From: Chitinophaga ginsengisoli
Lineage (GTDB): Bacteria; Bacteroidota; Bacteroidia; Chitinophagales; Chitinophagaceae
Assembly (NCBI RefSeq): GCF_003014595.1
Contig: NZ_PYGK01000010.1
Location: 124,001 to 188,000 of the forward strand
DNA length: 64,000 bases
Direction: 5' to 3'
The notes below the pieces were generated by a model. That model had not been told where the DNA came from. It did no database searches and worked only from the letters and a program-made list of their open reading frames with translations. The translations under genes were made by a program, and so were the position numbers. Shown here in pieces: positions 1-7,551 of the stretch (its first letter is position 1; each line of letters opens with the position of its first letter).

Positions 1-1374
1 TTTACGAGAGCTGTCCAGCTGATGTGCCAGTGCATTTAGTTCGCTCATGAAAGCGCGGATCTTTTGTTTGTCAAACTCAGGGAAATCACCGGGCCAGTCA
101 TTTTCATTTCCCAATCCCCATAAGATGACAGCCGGATGATTACCATGCTGGCTGATCATGTTTGTCAGCATACGGCGAGCCTGTGCTTTATACACCTCAC
201 CTCCCAATCCGCCACGGCACCAGGGAATTTCTTCCCATACCAGTATGCCCAGGCTATCACATAACTCCAACACCAGGGATGACTGCTGATAATGTCCCAG
301 TCGTATGAAGTTAGCGCCCATATCTTTTATCATTTTCATCTCCCGGCGTATCATATCTTCAGTAAGTGCTGCGGCAACGCCGGCACCGTCTTCATGCCGG
401 TGTGTGCCTTGTAATAACAGGCGCTGCCCGTTCAGTATGAAAGGACCATGGGTGACAAATTCGAAATGCCGGAAGCCAAAGTGTCCGCTCCATACAGCAT
501 CACCAGCGGTACTTTTGAGAGTAGCCTGCACTGTATATAATTGTGGTTGAGCCGGCGACCATAACAGGGGCTTCCTGATAGTAATGGAAGGTATGGTCAG
601 TATGCTATCTTTCAGTGATACCTGCTGTGTGAGGTGTTGGACTACCTTTTTCTGCGGATCAAGTATATTGATATCAAGTGTAGCCTGTGCTGTGTGTTGT
701 GGATTACGAAACGCTGCATATAGTTGTACTACACCTGTTTTCCCCTGTGCATCTACCTGCGGATGGATATGTAATTGCTCAAAGGATAATGCGGGAGTAT
801 ATACCAGGTTTAAATACCGGTAGAGACCTCCGTACACATTAAAGTCAGACATGGAAGAAGGGATCATCTCTGCATCCCGGGCGTTGCTACACCGGAGTTC
901 CAATGGTACTTTTCCTTTGTATCTTTTAGCATCTGCGCCTTGCAGGAATTGTTGTATTGCATCGGTGATATCCACCGTCCATTCATCATAACCACCCGTG
1001 TGATGGGCGACGAGTGTCGTGTAAATGTATACGTCTGTCTTTTGTCCGGCACCTTCGAAGTGTAACAATGTACGCCCCTGTGTATAAGGGTTTTTAATTT
1101 CCAGTGCCGCTCTGTACCAGCCAGGTCCCTGGTAATAGTTTACATCCGGATCCACAGCATCTTTTGCATTGAAGCAATGAGGCAAGGTAACTTTTTCCCA
1201 TAGCGGTACAGATTCCGGGCTTCCTTCTGTAGCGGGGCGAACGGCTTCCCATGCACTGCTTAAGTCTTCCCCTAAGAACTCCCAGTCCTGTGTAAGGCGT
1301 TTGCTTTGCTGCGCCTTTGTCGCGGATAATAATAGACAAAAAATGAGTCCTGTTAATAGCAGGTGACGGATCAT
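1..1374 (-). CDS. Exported glycoside hydrolase family 2 protein (beta-galactosidase/glucuronidase type), C-terminal part outside window
   Basis: 458 codons are visible from an ATG at 1374, and the frame stays open to base 1, so the gene is cut by the window edge. Residues 1-21 form a signal peptide ending near TKAQ, so the enzyme is probably periplasmic or surface exposed. A jelly-roll sugar-binding domain follows (roughly 30-190), then an immunoglobulin-like domain, then the start of the TIM barrel with the family's HRHEDG and RLGHYQQS stretches. WGLGNEND carries the asparagine-glutamate pair that is the acid/base of GH2 enzymes; the nucleophile would lie beyond the window. GH2 proteins of this layout release terminal beta-linked sugars from glycans. 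The exact sugar cannot be told from this part. No partner gene is visible on this side. Confidence 0.88.
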   Translation of the reverse strand, partial: MIRHLLLTGLIFCLLLSATKAQQSKRLTQDWEFLGEDLSSAWEAVRPATEGSPESVPLWEKVTLPHCFNAKDAVDPDVNYYQGPGWYRAALEIKNPYTQGRTLLHFEGAGQKTDVYIYTTLVAHHTGGYDEWTVDITDAIQQFLQGADAKRYKGKVPLELRCSNARDAEMIPSSMSDFNVYGGLYRYLNLVYTPALSFEQLHIHPQVDAQGKTGVVQLYAAFRNPQHTAQATLDINILDPQKKVVQHLTQQVSLKDSILTIPSITIRKPLLWSPAQPQLYTVQATLKSTAGDAVWSGHFGFRHFEFVTHGPFILNGQRLLLQGTHRHEDGAGVAAALTEDMIRREMKMIKDMGANFIRLGHYQQSSLVLELCDSLGILVWEEIPWCRGGLGGEVYKAQARRMLTNMISQHGNHPAVILWGLGNENDWPGDFPEFDKQKIRAFMSELNALAHQLDSSRK

Positions 1375-1824
1375 TATTAATATCGAATTATGTGTGTTAA
1401 TACTGACGTTTGTGCATTACAGGCAATGGCCCGGCCATGCGTTACCTTTGCTGGCAACGGTGCTGTAATGATGGTATTTTTAAATTGAGAAAAAGAGGGA
1501 TGGATAGTGGGTGTTTAATCCTTCTTTTTCATAAACCTGGAATCTTGTTGTAAGTTATGCAATCGTTTGCATTAAATGAAATTATTGGGGGAAAATTGAG
1601 TACTGGGGAATACTCGGCAGTTAGGATAGACGGGGATGTGGAGGATAAAATGTAGAATAATACCCTATCCTGATATTATTTTATCAAAAATAAAACATAG
1701 GTTAAGTGACGCCAGGTGCTAGTAGAAGAAGTGTGCGTATCTATAGGTTAGAAATAGTTTGACAGCGCAGACTTGTTTAGAGATTCCCGTAAGAAACGTT
1801 TCAAATATTTTTATATTTAACGTA
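1375..1824. other. 450-bp intergenic region between the GH2 gene and the methyltransferase
   Basis: No convincing gene is seen. The stretch is AT-rich and lies between divergent genes. Its one clear element is the 16-bp operator-like site at 1557-1572. An alternative TTG start for the methyltransferase at 1759 lies inside it and was not preferred. Confidence 0.6.
1557..1572. promoter_or_regulatory. LacI/GalR-type operator-like palindrome
   Basis: ATGCAATCGTTTGCAT is a 16-bp near-palindrome with a central CG; only one symmetric pair breaks the dyad. LacI-family regulators typically bind such CG-centred sites. It lies about 183 bp upstream of the GH2 start, so sugar-dependent control of that gene is a reasonable inference. 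No LacI-family gene lies in the window. Confidence 0.45.
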
Positions 1825-2514
1825 ATGGAACTATTAACAGAAAACGAGTTAATCTGGTCACCCATTGTTGCCAATAACCGGATGAATCGCAAGCGCATCG
1901 CAAGTGGAGTAAACAGCTATGAAAAGGAGTTGAATTTTAATCCGGGCATGTATTTGGATAAATGCCTGGAAGAACGAGGGCATGCGAAATGGCTGGATCT
2001 ATGTTGCGGAGAAGGTAATGCGTTATTACAATATGCCGTAGAGGCCACAGACAAAAAGCAGCAGGATCGTATTACACTGAAGGGCATTGATCTTGTAGAT
2101 CAGTTTCAATCAATCCCACCCGCTGTTAACTGCCTGCAATTTGAAATATGTTCTCTTGTCGACTGGGAAGAGAAGGAGCAGTATGATCTGATCACTTGTA
2201 TTCATGGGCTTCACTATGTTGGCGATAAGCTTAAGGCCCTGATAAAGGGATTGAAGGCTATTAGCGAACACGGCGTGATGATGGCTAATCTTGATTTGAA
2301 TAATATTAAAATTGAGGGTGATCAGAAAGGGAATTATCTAAAGAAGCTGTTTAAGGAAAATGAGATCGGATATAACGTCCGAAGGAAATTAATTACGTGT
2401 GAAGGTCCGAGGGATATTAAACTAAACCTTACTTATAAAGGTGCAGATGATAAGGCCGGTCCTAACTATACCGGGCAAGCCGCTGTAGATTCTTATTATT
2501 CAATAAGTGATTAA
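1825..2514 (+). CDS. Class I SAM-dependent methyltransferase
   Basis: 229 residues from the ATG at 1825. The frame extends upstream to a TTG at 1759, but those residues look unlike protein and the ATG is preferred. Residues 56-64 (WLDLCCGEG) are a variant of the glycine-rich SAM-binding motif I, with Cys-Cys where DxGxG is usual. An acidic residue follows strand 2 (GIDLVD), and ITCIHGLHYVGDKLKAL fits the motif IV region. These features support a Rossmann-fold methyltransferase; the substrate is not evident. The gene stands alone, divergent from the GH2 gene and 143 bp before an aldehyde dehydrogenase. The distant match to known families and the A/T-leaning composition may point to an accessory gene. 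Confidence 0.7.
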   Translation: MELLTENELIWSPIVANNRMNRKRIASGVNSYEKELNFNPGMYLDKCLEERGHAKWLDLCCGEGNALLQYAVEATDKKQQDRITLKGIDLVDQFQSIPPAVNCLQFEICSLVDWEEKEQYDLITCIHGLHYVGDKLKALIKGLKAISEHGVMMANLDLNNIKIEGDQKGNYLKKLFKENEIGYNVRRKLITCEGPRDIKLNLTYKGADDKAGPNYTGQAAVDSYYSISD

Positions 2515-2570
2515 GCTCAATTCATCCAGTCTTTACCCCGATAATAACATCTGATCTAAAACCGTGCCCT

Positions 2571-2585
2571 CAAAGTTGAACTTTG
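2571..2585. promoter_or_regulatory. Inverted repeat CAAAGTT-G-AACTTTG upstream of the aldehyde dehydrogenase
   Basis: A perfect 7-bp dyad with a one-base centre lies about 50 bp before a -7 box and 73 bp before the ATG, a position where activators act. CAAAGTTGA recurs at 5750-5758, next to the start of the SDR gene, so one regulator might act on both; the Crp/Fnr protein encoded between them is the obvious candidate. That link is inference. Confidence 0.35.
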
Positions 2586-2635
2586 CAACAAAGCAAATTG
2601 ACCTTTATAGCAAAAGACACTATCCCATGCCACTG

Positions 2636-2643
2636 TAATTTTG
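2636..2643 (+). promoter_or_regulatory. Bacteroidota -7 box TAATTTTG
   Basis: TAATTTTG matches the Bacteroidota primary sigma consensus TAnnTTTG exactly and lies 14 bases before the ATG at 2658. No good -33 TTG is found at the usual 19-21 bp spacing, so the promoter may need an activator. Confidence 0.5.
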
Positions 2644-2657
2644 CTAAAAAAGGAACA

Positions 2658-4073
2658 ATGAAATACATAGATCGCATTTACATCAACGGACAATTTGTTA
2701 CACCGAAGGGAACAGAGAAAGCAGATATCATTAGCCCTGTGGATGGTTCAGTCGTAGCGCAGCTCACTTACGCGAACGAAAGTGATACAAATGACGCTAT
2801 TGCGGCGGCCAGTGAAGCTTTTAAACACTATTCCCAAAGCACGATAAAAGAACGGGCTACCTATCTTCAAAAGATCCATGACGAGATTATGAAGAGGATG
2901 GATGATCTTATTGAAGCCACCATTATTGAATATGGTGCTACCAAAGAGAGGGCAAAGTGGTCGAACATGCTTGCTGCAACTACATTTTCAAGTCATATAT
3001 CAATCCTTGAACAATATCCATTTGAAAAGAAGGTCAATGAATCGAAAATTGTGATGGAGCCGGTAGGAGTGGCAGCACTATTTACCCCCTGGAATTCCAG
3101 CTCCGGGTCAATTGCAGTGAAGCTCGCTCCTGCGCTGGCTGCAGGTTGTACAGTGATTCTCAAGCCGAGTGAATTCAGCCCCTGGCAGTCGCAGATCATC
3201 ATGGAATGCATTGATGCGGCAGGCTTACCTGCTGGTGTGGTGAATATGGTCAATGGACGGGGAGACGTTATCAGTAAGGCGCTGATGGAAAGTCCGGCTG
3301 TTACAAAGATCGCTTTTACCGGTTCTACACAAGTGGGAAAAATCATTGCGCAGCAATCAATCGCTACGATGAAAAGACTCACATTAGAGCTCAGTGGCAA
3401 ATCTGCCAATATTATCTTAGATGATGCAGACCTCTCTATAGCGATTCCCATGGCCCTGCAGGCATCTTTCATGAACAACGGACAGGCATGTATTGCAGGT
3501 TCGCGTTTACTGATACCTGAAGGCAAAACGGCTGAGGTAAGGGAAGCGTTGTTAAAGGCTACCGGAAACTTTAAAGTAGGCAAGCCATATAATGATGGCA
3601 TCAATGTTGGTCCGGTTGCTAGCCAGAAGCAATATGACCGTATACAACAGTATATCGGCATCGGTATTGAAGAGGGCGCCGAAGTAATATGGGGTGGGCC
3701 AGGTCGTCCTGAGGGACTTAGCGACGGCTTTTATGTGAAGCCTACTATTTTTATGGGCGTCAACAATAACATGCGTATCGCACGGGAAGAGATCTTTGGA
3801 CCGGTTCTTAGTGTCATCCCATACCGTAACGAGGAAGAGGCTATTGCTATTGCCAATGATACTGATTATGGGTTGATGGCTTATATCAGTTCGAAAGATG
3901 TAAGTCATGCCGAAAAGGTGGCATCTAAGCTTAAGGCAGGCAGGGTATTGATCAACACACTGAAACATGATCCATTGGCGCCATTCGGCGGATTCAAGCA
4001 CTCAGGCATCGGACGGGAGAATGGTACATTCGGATTGGAGGCGTTTATGGAAGTGAAGGTGCTTATCTCTTAA
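2658..4073 (+). CDS. Aldehyde dehydrogenase family protein
   Basis: 471 residues from the ATG at 2658, which is preceded by AAGGAA and a -7 box; the frame is open from 2583 but that extension would contain the promoter. The oxyanion Asn146 (TPWN), general base Glu244 (LELSGK) and nucleophile Cys278 (NNGQAC) of NAD(P)-dependent aldehyde dehydrogenases are all present, with the cofactor-site FTGSTQVG at about 220. The enzyme should oxidise an aldehyde to a carboxylic acid in the cytoplasm. Substrate specificity cannot be read from sequence. It converges with the Crp/Fnr gene across a strong bidirectional terminator, and lies close to an SDR oxidoreductase that might share its physiology. Confidence 0.93.
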   Translation: MKYIDRIYINGQFVTPKGTEKADIISPVDGSVVAQLTYANESDTNDAIAAASEAFKHYSQSTIKERATYLQKIHDEIMKRMDDLIEATIIEYGATKERAKWSNMLAATTFSSHISILEQYPFEKKVNESKIVMEPVGVAALFTPWNSSSGSIAVKLAPALAAGCTVILKPSEFSPWQSQIIMECIDAAGLPAGVVNMVNGRGDVISKALMESPAVTKIAFTGSTQVGKIIAQQSIATMKRLTLELSGKSANIILDDADLSIAIPMALQASFMNNGQACIAGSRLLIPEGKTAEVREALLKATGNFKVGKPYNDGINVGPVASQKQYDRIQQYIGIGIEEGAEVIWGGPGRPEGLSDGFYVKPTIFMGVNNNMRIAREEIFGPVLSVIPYRNEEEAIAIANDTDYGLMAYISSKDVSHAEKVASKLKAGRVLINTLKHDPLAPFGGFKHSGIGRENGTFGLEAFMEVKVLIS

Positions 4074-4200
4074 TTCACTGATTGCTTACTCATTATCTAA
4101 ATAGCAAGAGGCGGGAGCTCCCCCAAACTGATGACCGTCTGCTTTTGTAATGACCATACAGAAGCCTTGTCCATGCATCAGCAGATATCAGTTACCGTAC

Positions 4201-4237
4201 AATAAAGGCTTCAGGTTTGTAACCTGAAGCCTTTATT
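4201..4237. terminator. Bidirectional intrinsic terminator
   Basis: A perfect 17-bp stem around a 3-base loop (AATAAAGGCTTCAGGTT / tgt / complement), with A-rich and T-rich outer ends, sits between the convergent aldehyde dehydrogenase and Crp/Fnr genes. It can serve both strands. Confidence 0.85.
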
Positions 4238-4253
4238 GTTATACCTAATTTAT

Positions 4254-4835
4254 TCATTTGTTGGTCGAATATTGCAGCCTGACACGGCTAAGCGTTTCAC
4301 GGCTAACACCAAGGAATGAAGCTACCATGTGCAACGGTACCCGGCTGTAGAATTGAGGATAAGACTTAATAAAGTTTACATATCGCTCTTCAGCAGTTTC
4401 ACTGATATTACTCATTATTCTCTTCAGACTGGCATCATAACTTCTGGCCTCCAGTCTTTCTCTAAATAGCCTAAACTTAGCAATTGTATTGGTTAACGCA
4501 TCGAAATCCTGCTTTTTGATAAGCAATAATTCACTGTCCTCAATAGCATCGATATTACCTTTTGCAGGATCGCCAGAATTATAGCTTTCATAATCACTCA
4601 TCCACCAATTCTCAACCGCGAATCTTAAGATATGTTCTGATCCGTCCTTACCAATACGGTACAGCCGCAGGCATCCTTTAGCGACAAAACAATTATAATG
4701 AGCAACGTCACCTTCCTGGAGCAGGTATTGACGCTTACGCAGCTTTTTCTCTATTGTGACTTGCTTCACAAGGTCCAGTTCTTCATCGCTCAGCCCCGCC
4801 CCTTCTCTCAAATAAACGGCAAAAGACTCAAACAT
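4254..4835 (-). CDS. Crp/Fnr family transcriptional regulator
   Basis: 193 residues from the ATG at 4835 (MFESFAVYL). The frame extends upstream to 4901, but a -7 box at 4853-4860 lies inside that extension and the usual family length supports the shorter start. Residues 1-110 form a cyclic-nucleotide-binding-like beta-roll (LQEGDVAHYNCFVAKGCLRLY). The C-terminal HTH is in VASFLGVSRETLSRVR. No iron-sulfur cysteine cluster is seen, so it is not a classical Fnr oxygen sensor. Many Bacteroidota proteins of this type respond to unknown ligands. The gene lies between an aldehyde dehydrogenase and an SDR gene, both plausible targets. Confidence 0.88.
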   Translation of the reverse strand: MFESFAVYLREGAGLSDEELDLVKQVTIEKKLRKRQYLLQEGDVAHYNCFVAKGCLRLYRIGKDGSEHILRFAVENWWMSDYESYNSGDPAKGNIDAIEDSELLLIKKQDFDALTNTIAKFRLFRERLEARSYDASLKRIMSNISETAEERYVNFIKSYPQFYSRVPLHMVASFLGVSRETLSRVRLQYSTNK

Positions 4836-4852
4836 AGTTTCATCACTTTTGA

Positions 4853-4860
4853 CAAAGCTA
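4853..4860 (-). promoter_or_regulatory. -7 box TAGCTTTG for the Crp/Fnr gene
   Basis: On the minus strand TAGCTTTG matches TAnnTTTG exactly and ends 17 bases before the ATG at 4835. It supports that start rather than the longer frame. A -33 element is not clear. Confidence 0.5.
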
Positions 4861-4958
4861 TGCAAAATCATTAACAGGGTTATTCTTAGGGAAACATGCA
4901 ATTGTAAAAAATGCCCGCAGGAGTACTACGGGCACACGATTGTCACCTGGACTTTTGA

Positions 4959-5726
4959 CTATTTCATCAGGCTGATATTTGTCATACCACCATCTACAAG
5001 GATCTCAGTACCAAGAATGAACGAAGATTCGTCAGACGCCAGGAATACGGCGGCTTGTCCGATATCAGCCGGCTGTCCAATTCTTCCAGCTGGGATAAGA
5101 TTTACCCACAGTTGTTTCACCTGATCAACCTGGTCTTTAGGCGCTAATTTGTCGAATACAGGTGTGTCAATCGTCCCGGGCGAAAGTACATTCACTCTGA
5201 TCCGCTTCTCCATTAAATCCAGGGAGAGTCCTTTGGCAAGCGACGCTACAGCAGCTTTGGCTGCACTGTAAATCGCCATTCCCGGAGCGGCGCGATGTCC
5301 GGCACTGGAACCGATGAGTACAATTGAGCTCCCGTCATTCAGGTATGGAAGTGCTTTTTGCACCGTAAAGTAGACGCTTTTCAGGTTCAGGTCCATGTAT
5401 TGATCATACCCCTCTTCTCCGGTCCTGGTAATGGTATCCATTTGAGTGCCATCAACAACCCCACCCGCGTTCACCACGACGGTATCAATCCTGCCAAATT
5501 TTTCGAACGTTGTTTTGAAAACATTTTCGAGATCGTCCATATTGGTTACATCGCCTTTTAATCCGATGAAATTCTTCCCTAATTGTTGCACTGAAGCGTC
5601 GATTGTCTTCTGATTTCTGCCGGTGATAGCACCCTTAGCACCTTCATTGCTGAATGCTTCGGCAATCCCAAAACCTATGCCGCTGTTGCCGCCGGTTACC
5701 ACGGCTACTTTGTCCTTTAATCTCAT
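4959..5726 (-). CDS. SDR family oxidoreductase
   Basis: 255 residues, the standard length of a classical short-chain dehydrogenase/reductase. The cofactor motif TGGNSGIG is at 11-18, NAG at about 86-88, catalytic Ser140, Tyr153 and Lys157 (YSAAK) are all present, and DGG near the C terminus is typical. Arg after the second strand (TGRN) suggests preference for NADPH. It should interconvert an alcohol and a carbonyl in the cytoplasm; the substrate is unknown. A plausible promoter (TTG, 21 bp, CAACTTTG) lies between 5743 and 5790 on the minus strand. It runs towards the Crp/Fnr gene on the same strand, with 123 bp between them. Confidence 0.93.
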   Translation of the reverse strand: MRLKDKVAVVTGGNSGIGFGIAEAFSNEGAKGAITGRNQKTIDASVQQLGKNFIGLKGDVTNMDDLENVFKTTFEKFGRIDTVVVNAGGVVDGTQMDTITRTGEEGYDQYMDLNLKSVYFTVQKALPYLNDGSSIVLIGSSAGHRAAPGMAIYSAAKAAVASLAKGLSLDLMEKRIRVNVLSPGTIDTPVFDKLAPKDQVDQVKQLWVNLIPAGRIGQPADIGQAAVFLASDESSFILGTEILVDGGMTNISLMK

Positions 5727-5810
5727 TTTGTTATTGATTTATTACAGTCCAAAGTTGAGCTACATTTGCGCTACAGCACAAGGATATTTGATAATAAGTT
5801 TGTGTGATAA

Positions 5811-6023
5811 ATGTCACCATCCCGACGAAATAAAAGGGAGACAAGCAGCAAAAACCTGAAAACGAAACTGACCATTCAGGCTGGTTCCTCCTGTACATTC
5901 CGTGGAGATGACATGTTCCCTCCTATGCATCCGGAAATGGAATACTGGATCGACTGGTTAGAAACGTATGAATATTTCAGAGATGAAGGGAATGTGGTTA
6001 TGCCGGAAGAAGATGATGAGTAA
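5811..6023 (+). CDS. Small unknown protein (70 aa)
   Basis: An open frame of 70 residues with a basic N terminus, a central FPPMHPEMEYWIDWLETYEYF stretch and a strongly acidic C terminus ending EEDDE. No family is recognised. A shorter version could start at the ATG at 5911. Support for a real gene comes from the perfect 12-bp terminator hairpin that begins 14 bases after its stop, and from its position divergent to the SDR gene. Protein-level evidence is weak. Confidence 0.45.
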   Translation: MSPSRRNKRETSSKNLKTKLTIQAGSSCTFRGDDMFPPMHPEMEYWIDWLETYEYFRDEGNVVMPEEDDE

Positions 6024-6036
6024 TAATGTATTATTA

Positions 6037-6070
6037 AACTCCGTGTAAGTTATTTTACACGGAGTTCTTT
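6037..6070 (+). terminator. Intrinsic terminator
   Basis: A perfect 12-bp stem (AACTCCGTGTAA and its complement) around a 6-base loop is followed by CTTTT. It follows the 70-aa ORF directly and is the best sign that the ORF is transcribed. Confidence 0.8.
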
Positions 6071-6091
6071 TGACGCAAGAAATGTCTCAGG

Positions 6092-6316
6092 TTATAACTC
6101 AGGCCTTTTTGCCTTGTATCTCAAAACTTCACGCCTAAGTGTAAAGAAAAAAATAGGTGCTGAAATTAATAACATAATTACTCCAATAATAAGCAGGATG
6201 TGTATAAGACATCCATCACCACCACAAGGTTGTGATCCTTCTATAAGGAGTGTTATAGAACTTACAATACCTACAAAAGAGATAAGACAGCTAAATATAT
6301 TGAGAATCTGGCCCAT
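6092..6316 (-). CDS. Small membrane protein with two predicted helices
   Basis: 74 residues. Two hydrophobic segments (about 5-24 and 38-60) flank a short loop with two cysteines (CGGDGC), and a basic tail LRREVLRYKAKRPEL follows, which predicts an inner-membrane hairpin with both ends in the cytoplasm. No family is recognised. An antisense frame of similar length overlaps it, but this one has the coherent membrane pattern. TATCTTTA just upstream is close to the -7 consensus. Confidence 0.5.
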   Translation of the reverse strand: MGQILNIFSCLISFVGIVSSITLLIEGSQPCGGDGCLIHILLIIGVIMLLISAPIFFFTLRREVLRYKAKRPEL

Positions 6317-6512
6317 GGTTTAAAGATAGTAACTATATGAATTTTAGGAGAAGAATCTTGTTTGAAATAAAGAGGATCAACCTGCATTAATTCCTTTAAC
6401 ATTGTAGCGGGACCGGCGGATAATCCAACCTGTTGCTATCAGATTTGCTATCTTTAAGCTTCCTGATTACCTGACATTACATTGGTTAAAACCCAGAAAA
6501 AAGTAAAAATAT

Positions 6513-6887
6513 ATGAATACTCAAAGAGATAAGAGCAAAATAATAACCTATCCGCCAGAGACCTTAAGGACCTTTATCGTAGAAGCGTATCAGTGGATAG
6601 ATAACCTGAATTTCACCATTAATCCGGAAGAGTGTTTGAAAAACGCGGAAGAATATATCAGTATAGCAAGGGAAATGTTTTTGGATGCGGGCTGGGAAGG
6701 AGATGGAAAAATAGAACTCATGTGGATTCCTCCTTTCATGTTGCAGGGTGGAATAACGGCGGCATCTACACTTGGCGTTACTATCTGGCATGTTAAACAA
6801 TCAGAAGATGGTGTATCCTGGCTTTTATCACCAAATAGGATTACCACATTCAACTTGATCCGGAATCATGTCTCAGTTGATGAATAG
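6513..6887 (+). CDS. Unknown protein, first of a tandem paralogue pair
   Basis: 124 residues, no signal peptide and no membrane segment, so cytoplasmic. No family is recognised. It is nearly identical to the next gene for its first 75 residues (TYPPETLRTF, AREMFLDAGW, ELMWIPPFML) and diverges after that. High similarity at both DNA and protein level points to recent duplication. Small soluble tandem paralogues of this sort are often immunity proteins of polymorphic toxins in Bacteroidota, but no toxin gene lies beside them, so this is only a suggestion. The duplicate begins 39 bp after its stop. Confidence 0.75.
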   Translation: MNTQRDKSKIITYPPETLRTFIVEAYQWIDNLNFTINPEECLKNAEEYISIAREMFLDAGWEGDGKIELMWIPPFMLQGGITAASTLGVTIWHVKQSEDGVSWLLSPNRITTFNLIRNHVSVDE

Positions 6888-6925
6888 TTTGAAAAAATCC
6901 CGCTATACCAGAAAAAGAAAAATAT

Positions 6926-7264
6926 ATGACTAGTCAAAGAGATAAAAGTAAAATAATAACCTATCCACCAGAAACATTGAGAACCTTTAATGTGGAAGCG
7001 TATGAGTGGATAGATAACCTGAATTTCACTATTAGTCCTGAAGAGTGTTTGAATAACGCGGAGGAATATATCAATATAGCAAGGGAAATGTTTTTGGATG
7101 CAGGCTGGTATGGTGACGGGAAAATAGAACTCATGTGGATTCCTCCTTTTATGCTACGTGATATATTAACGAAGGAATTAACAGTTGGCGTTACTATCTG
7201 GCATGTTAAACAAGAAGAGGATGGCACATCCTGGCTGTTGTCACCAATAAAATTGCCATGTTGA
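6926..7264 (+). CDS. Unknown protein, second of the tandem pair, shortened C terminus
   Basis: 112 residues. It is a close copy of the preceding gene up to WLLSP, then ends IKLPC. Comparing the DNA, the first copy reads tcaccaaat where this one reads tcaccaat. Restoring one A gives SPNKIAMLII and a stop, which resembles the paralogue's SPNRITTFNLI, so a single-base deletion probably changed the last residues. The region between residues 77 and 87 (LRDILTKEL versus LQGGITAAST) also differs strongly. Whether both copies work is unknown. A perfect terminator follows at 7341. Confidence 0.72.
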   Translation: MTSQRDKSKIITYPPETLRTFNVEAYEWIDNLNFTISPEECLNNAEEYINIAREMFLDAGWYGDGKIELMWIPPFMLRDILTKELTVGVTIWHVKQEEDGTSWLLSPIKLPC

Positions 7265-7340
7265 TTATCTAAGCGACAATATAGAATTGGATAATTTAGA
7301 AGTAGTACCGGGGACTACATTATTTCAATTTCACTTAAAG

Positions 7341-7376
7341 AAAAAGGCTTTCAAGCGTCTGCTTGAAAGCCTTTTT
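7341..7376. terminator. Bidirectional intrinsic terminator
   Basis: A perfect 16-bp stem around loop GTCT, with A5 at one end and T5 at the other. It separates the tandem paralogues from the minus-strand tRNA and can serve both. Confidence 0.88.
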
Positions 7377-7383
7377 ACCAGTG

Positions 7384-7457
7384 TAGCGAGAAAGGGAGTT
7401 GAACCCTTGACCTCAGGGTTATGAATCCTGCGCTCTAACCGCCTGAGCTACCTCGCC
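7384..7457 (-). tRNA. tRNA-Met (anticodon CAT)
   Basis: A 74-nt cloverleaf on the minus strand. The acceptor 5' strand GGCGAGG pairs with TCTCGCT (two G-U pairs), and the D arm GCTC..GAGC, anticodon stem CAGGA/CCCTG (with an A/C position) around loop TTCATAA, and T arm AAGGG-TTCAACT-CCCTT are present. CAT is read by elongator Met, initiator Met or, when lysidinylated, Ile2. The paired first base pair argues against an initiator. Elongator Met is preferred over Ile2 without a covariance model. CCA is not encoded. Confidence 0.88.
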
Positions 7458-7551
7458 ATATTTCCACCGCTCCACTCGTCCAAAACGGGAGTGCAAAGAT
7501 AATAGGGAATTTCCTAAAAGCCAAGAGCTACCCTTAAAAAGTTTCTAATAT

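Noticed and set aside
2993..3661. 222-codon minus-strand frame inside the aldehyde dehydrogenase
   Set aside because: It overlaps a gene with all catalytic residues intact and shows no domain of its own.
5811..5858. In-frame overlap with the 78-codon plus-strand frame starting at 5623
   Set aside because: That longer frame lies mostly antisense within the SDR gene; only the frame starting at 5811 has a terminator placed for it.
6114..6323. 69-codon plus-strand frame overlapping the small membrane protein
   Set aside because: The minus-strand frame has two coherent membrane helices and a positive tail; this one does not look like protein.
6513..7264. Reading the tandem paralogues as a toxin-immunity locus
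   Set aside because: No toxin, secretion or recombination gene is adjacent, so the idea is kept only as a remark.
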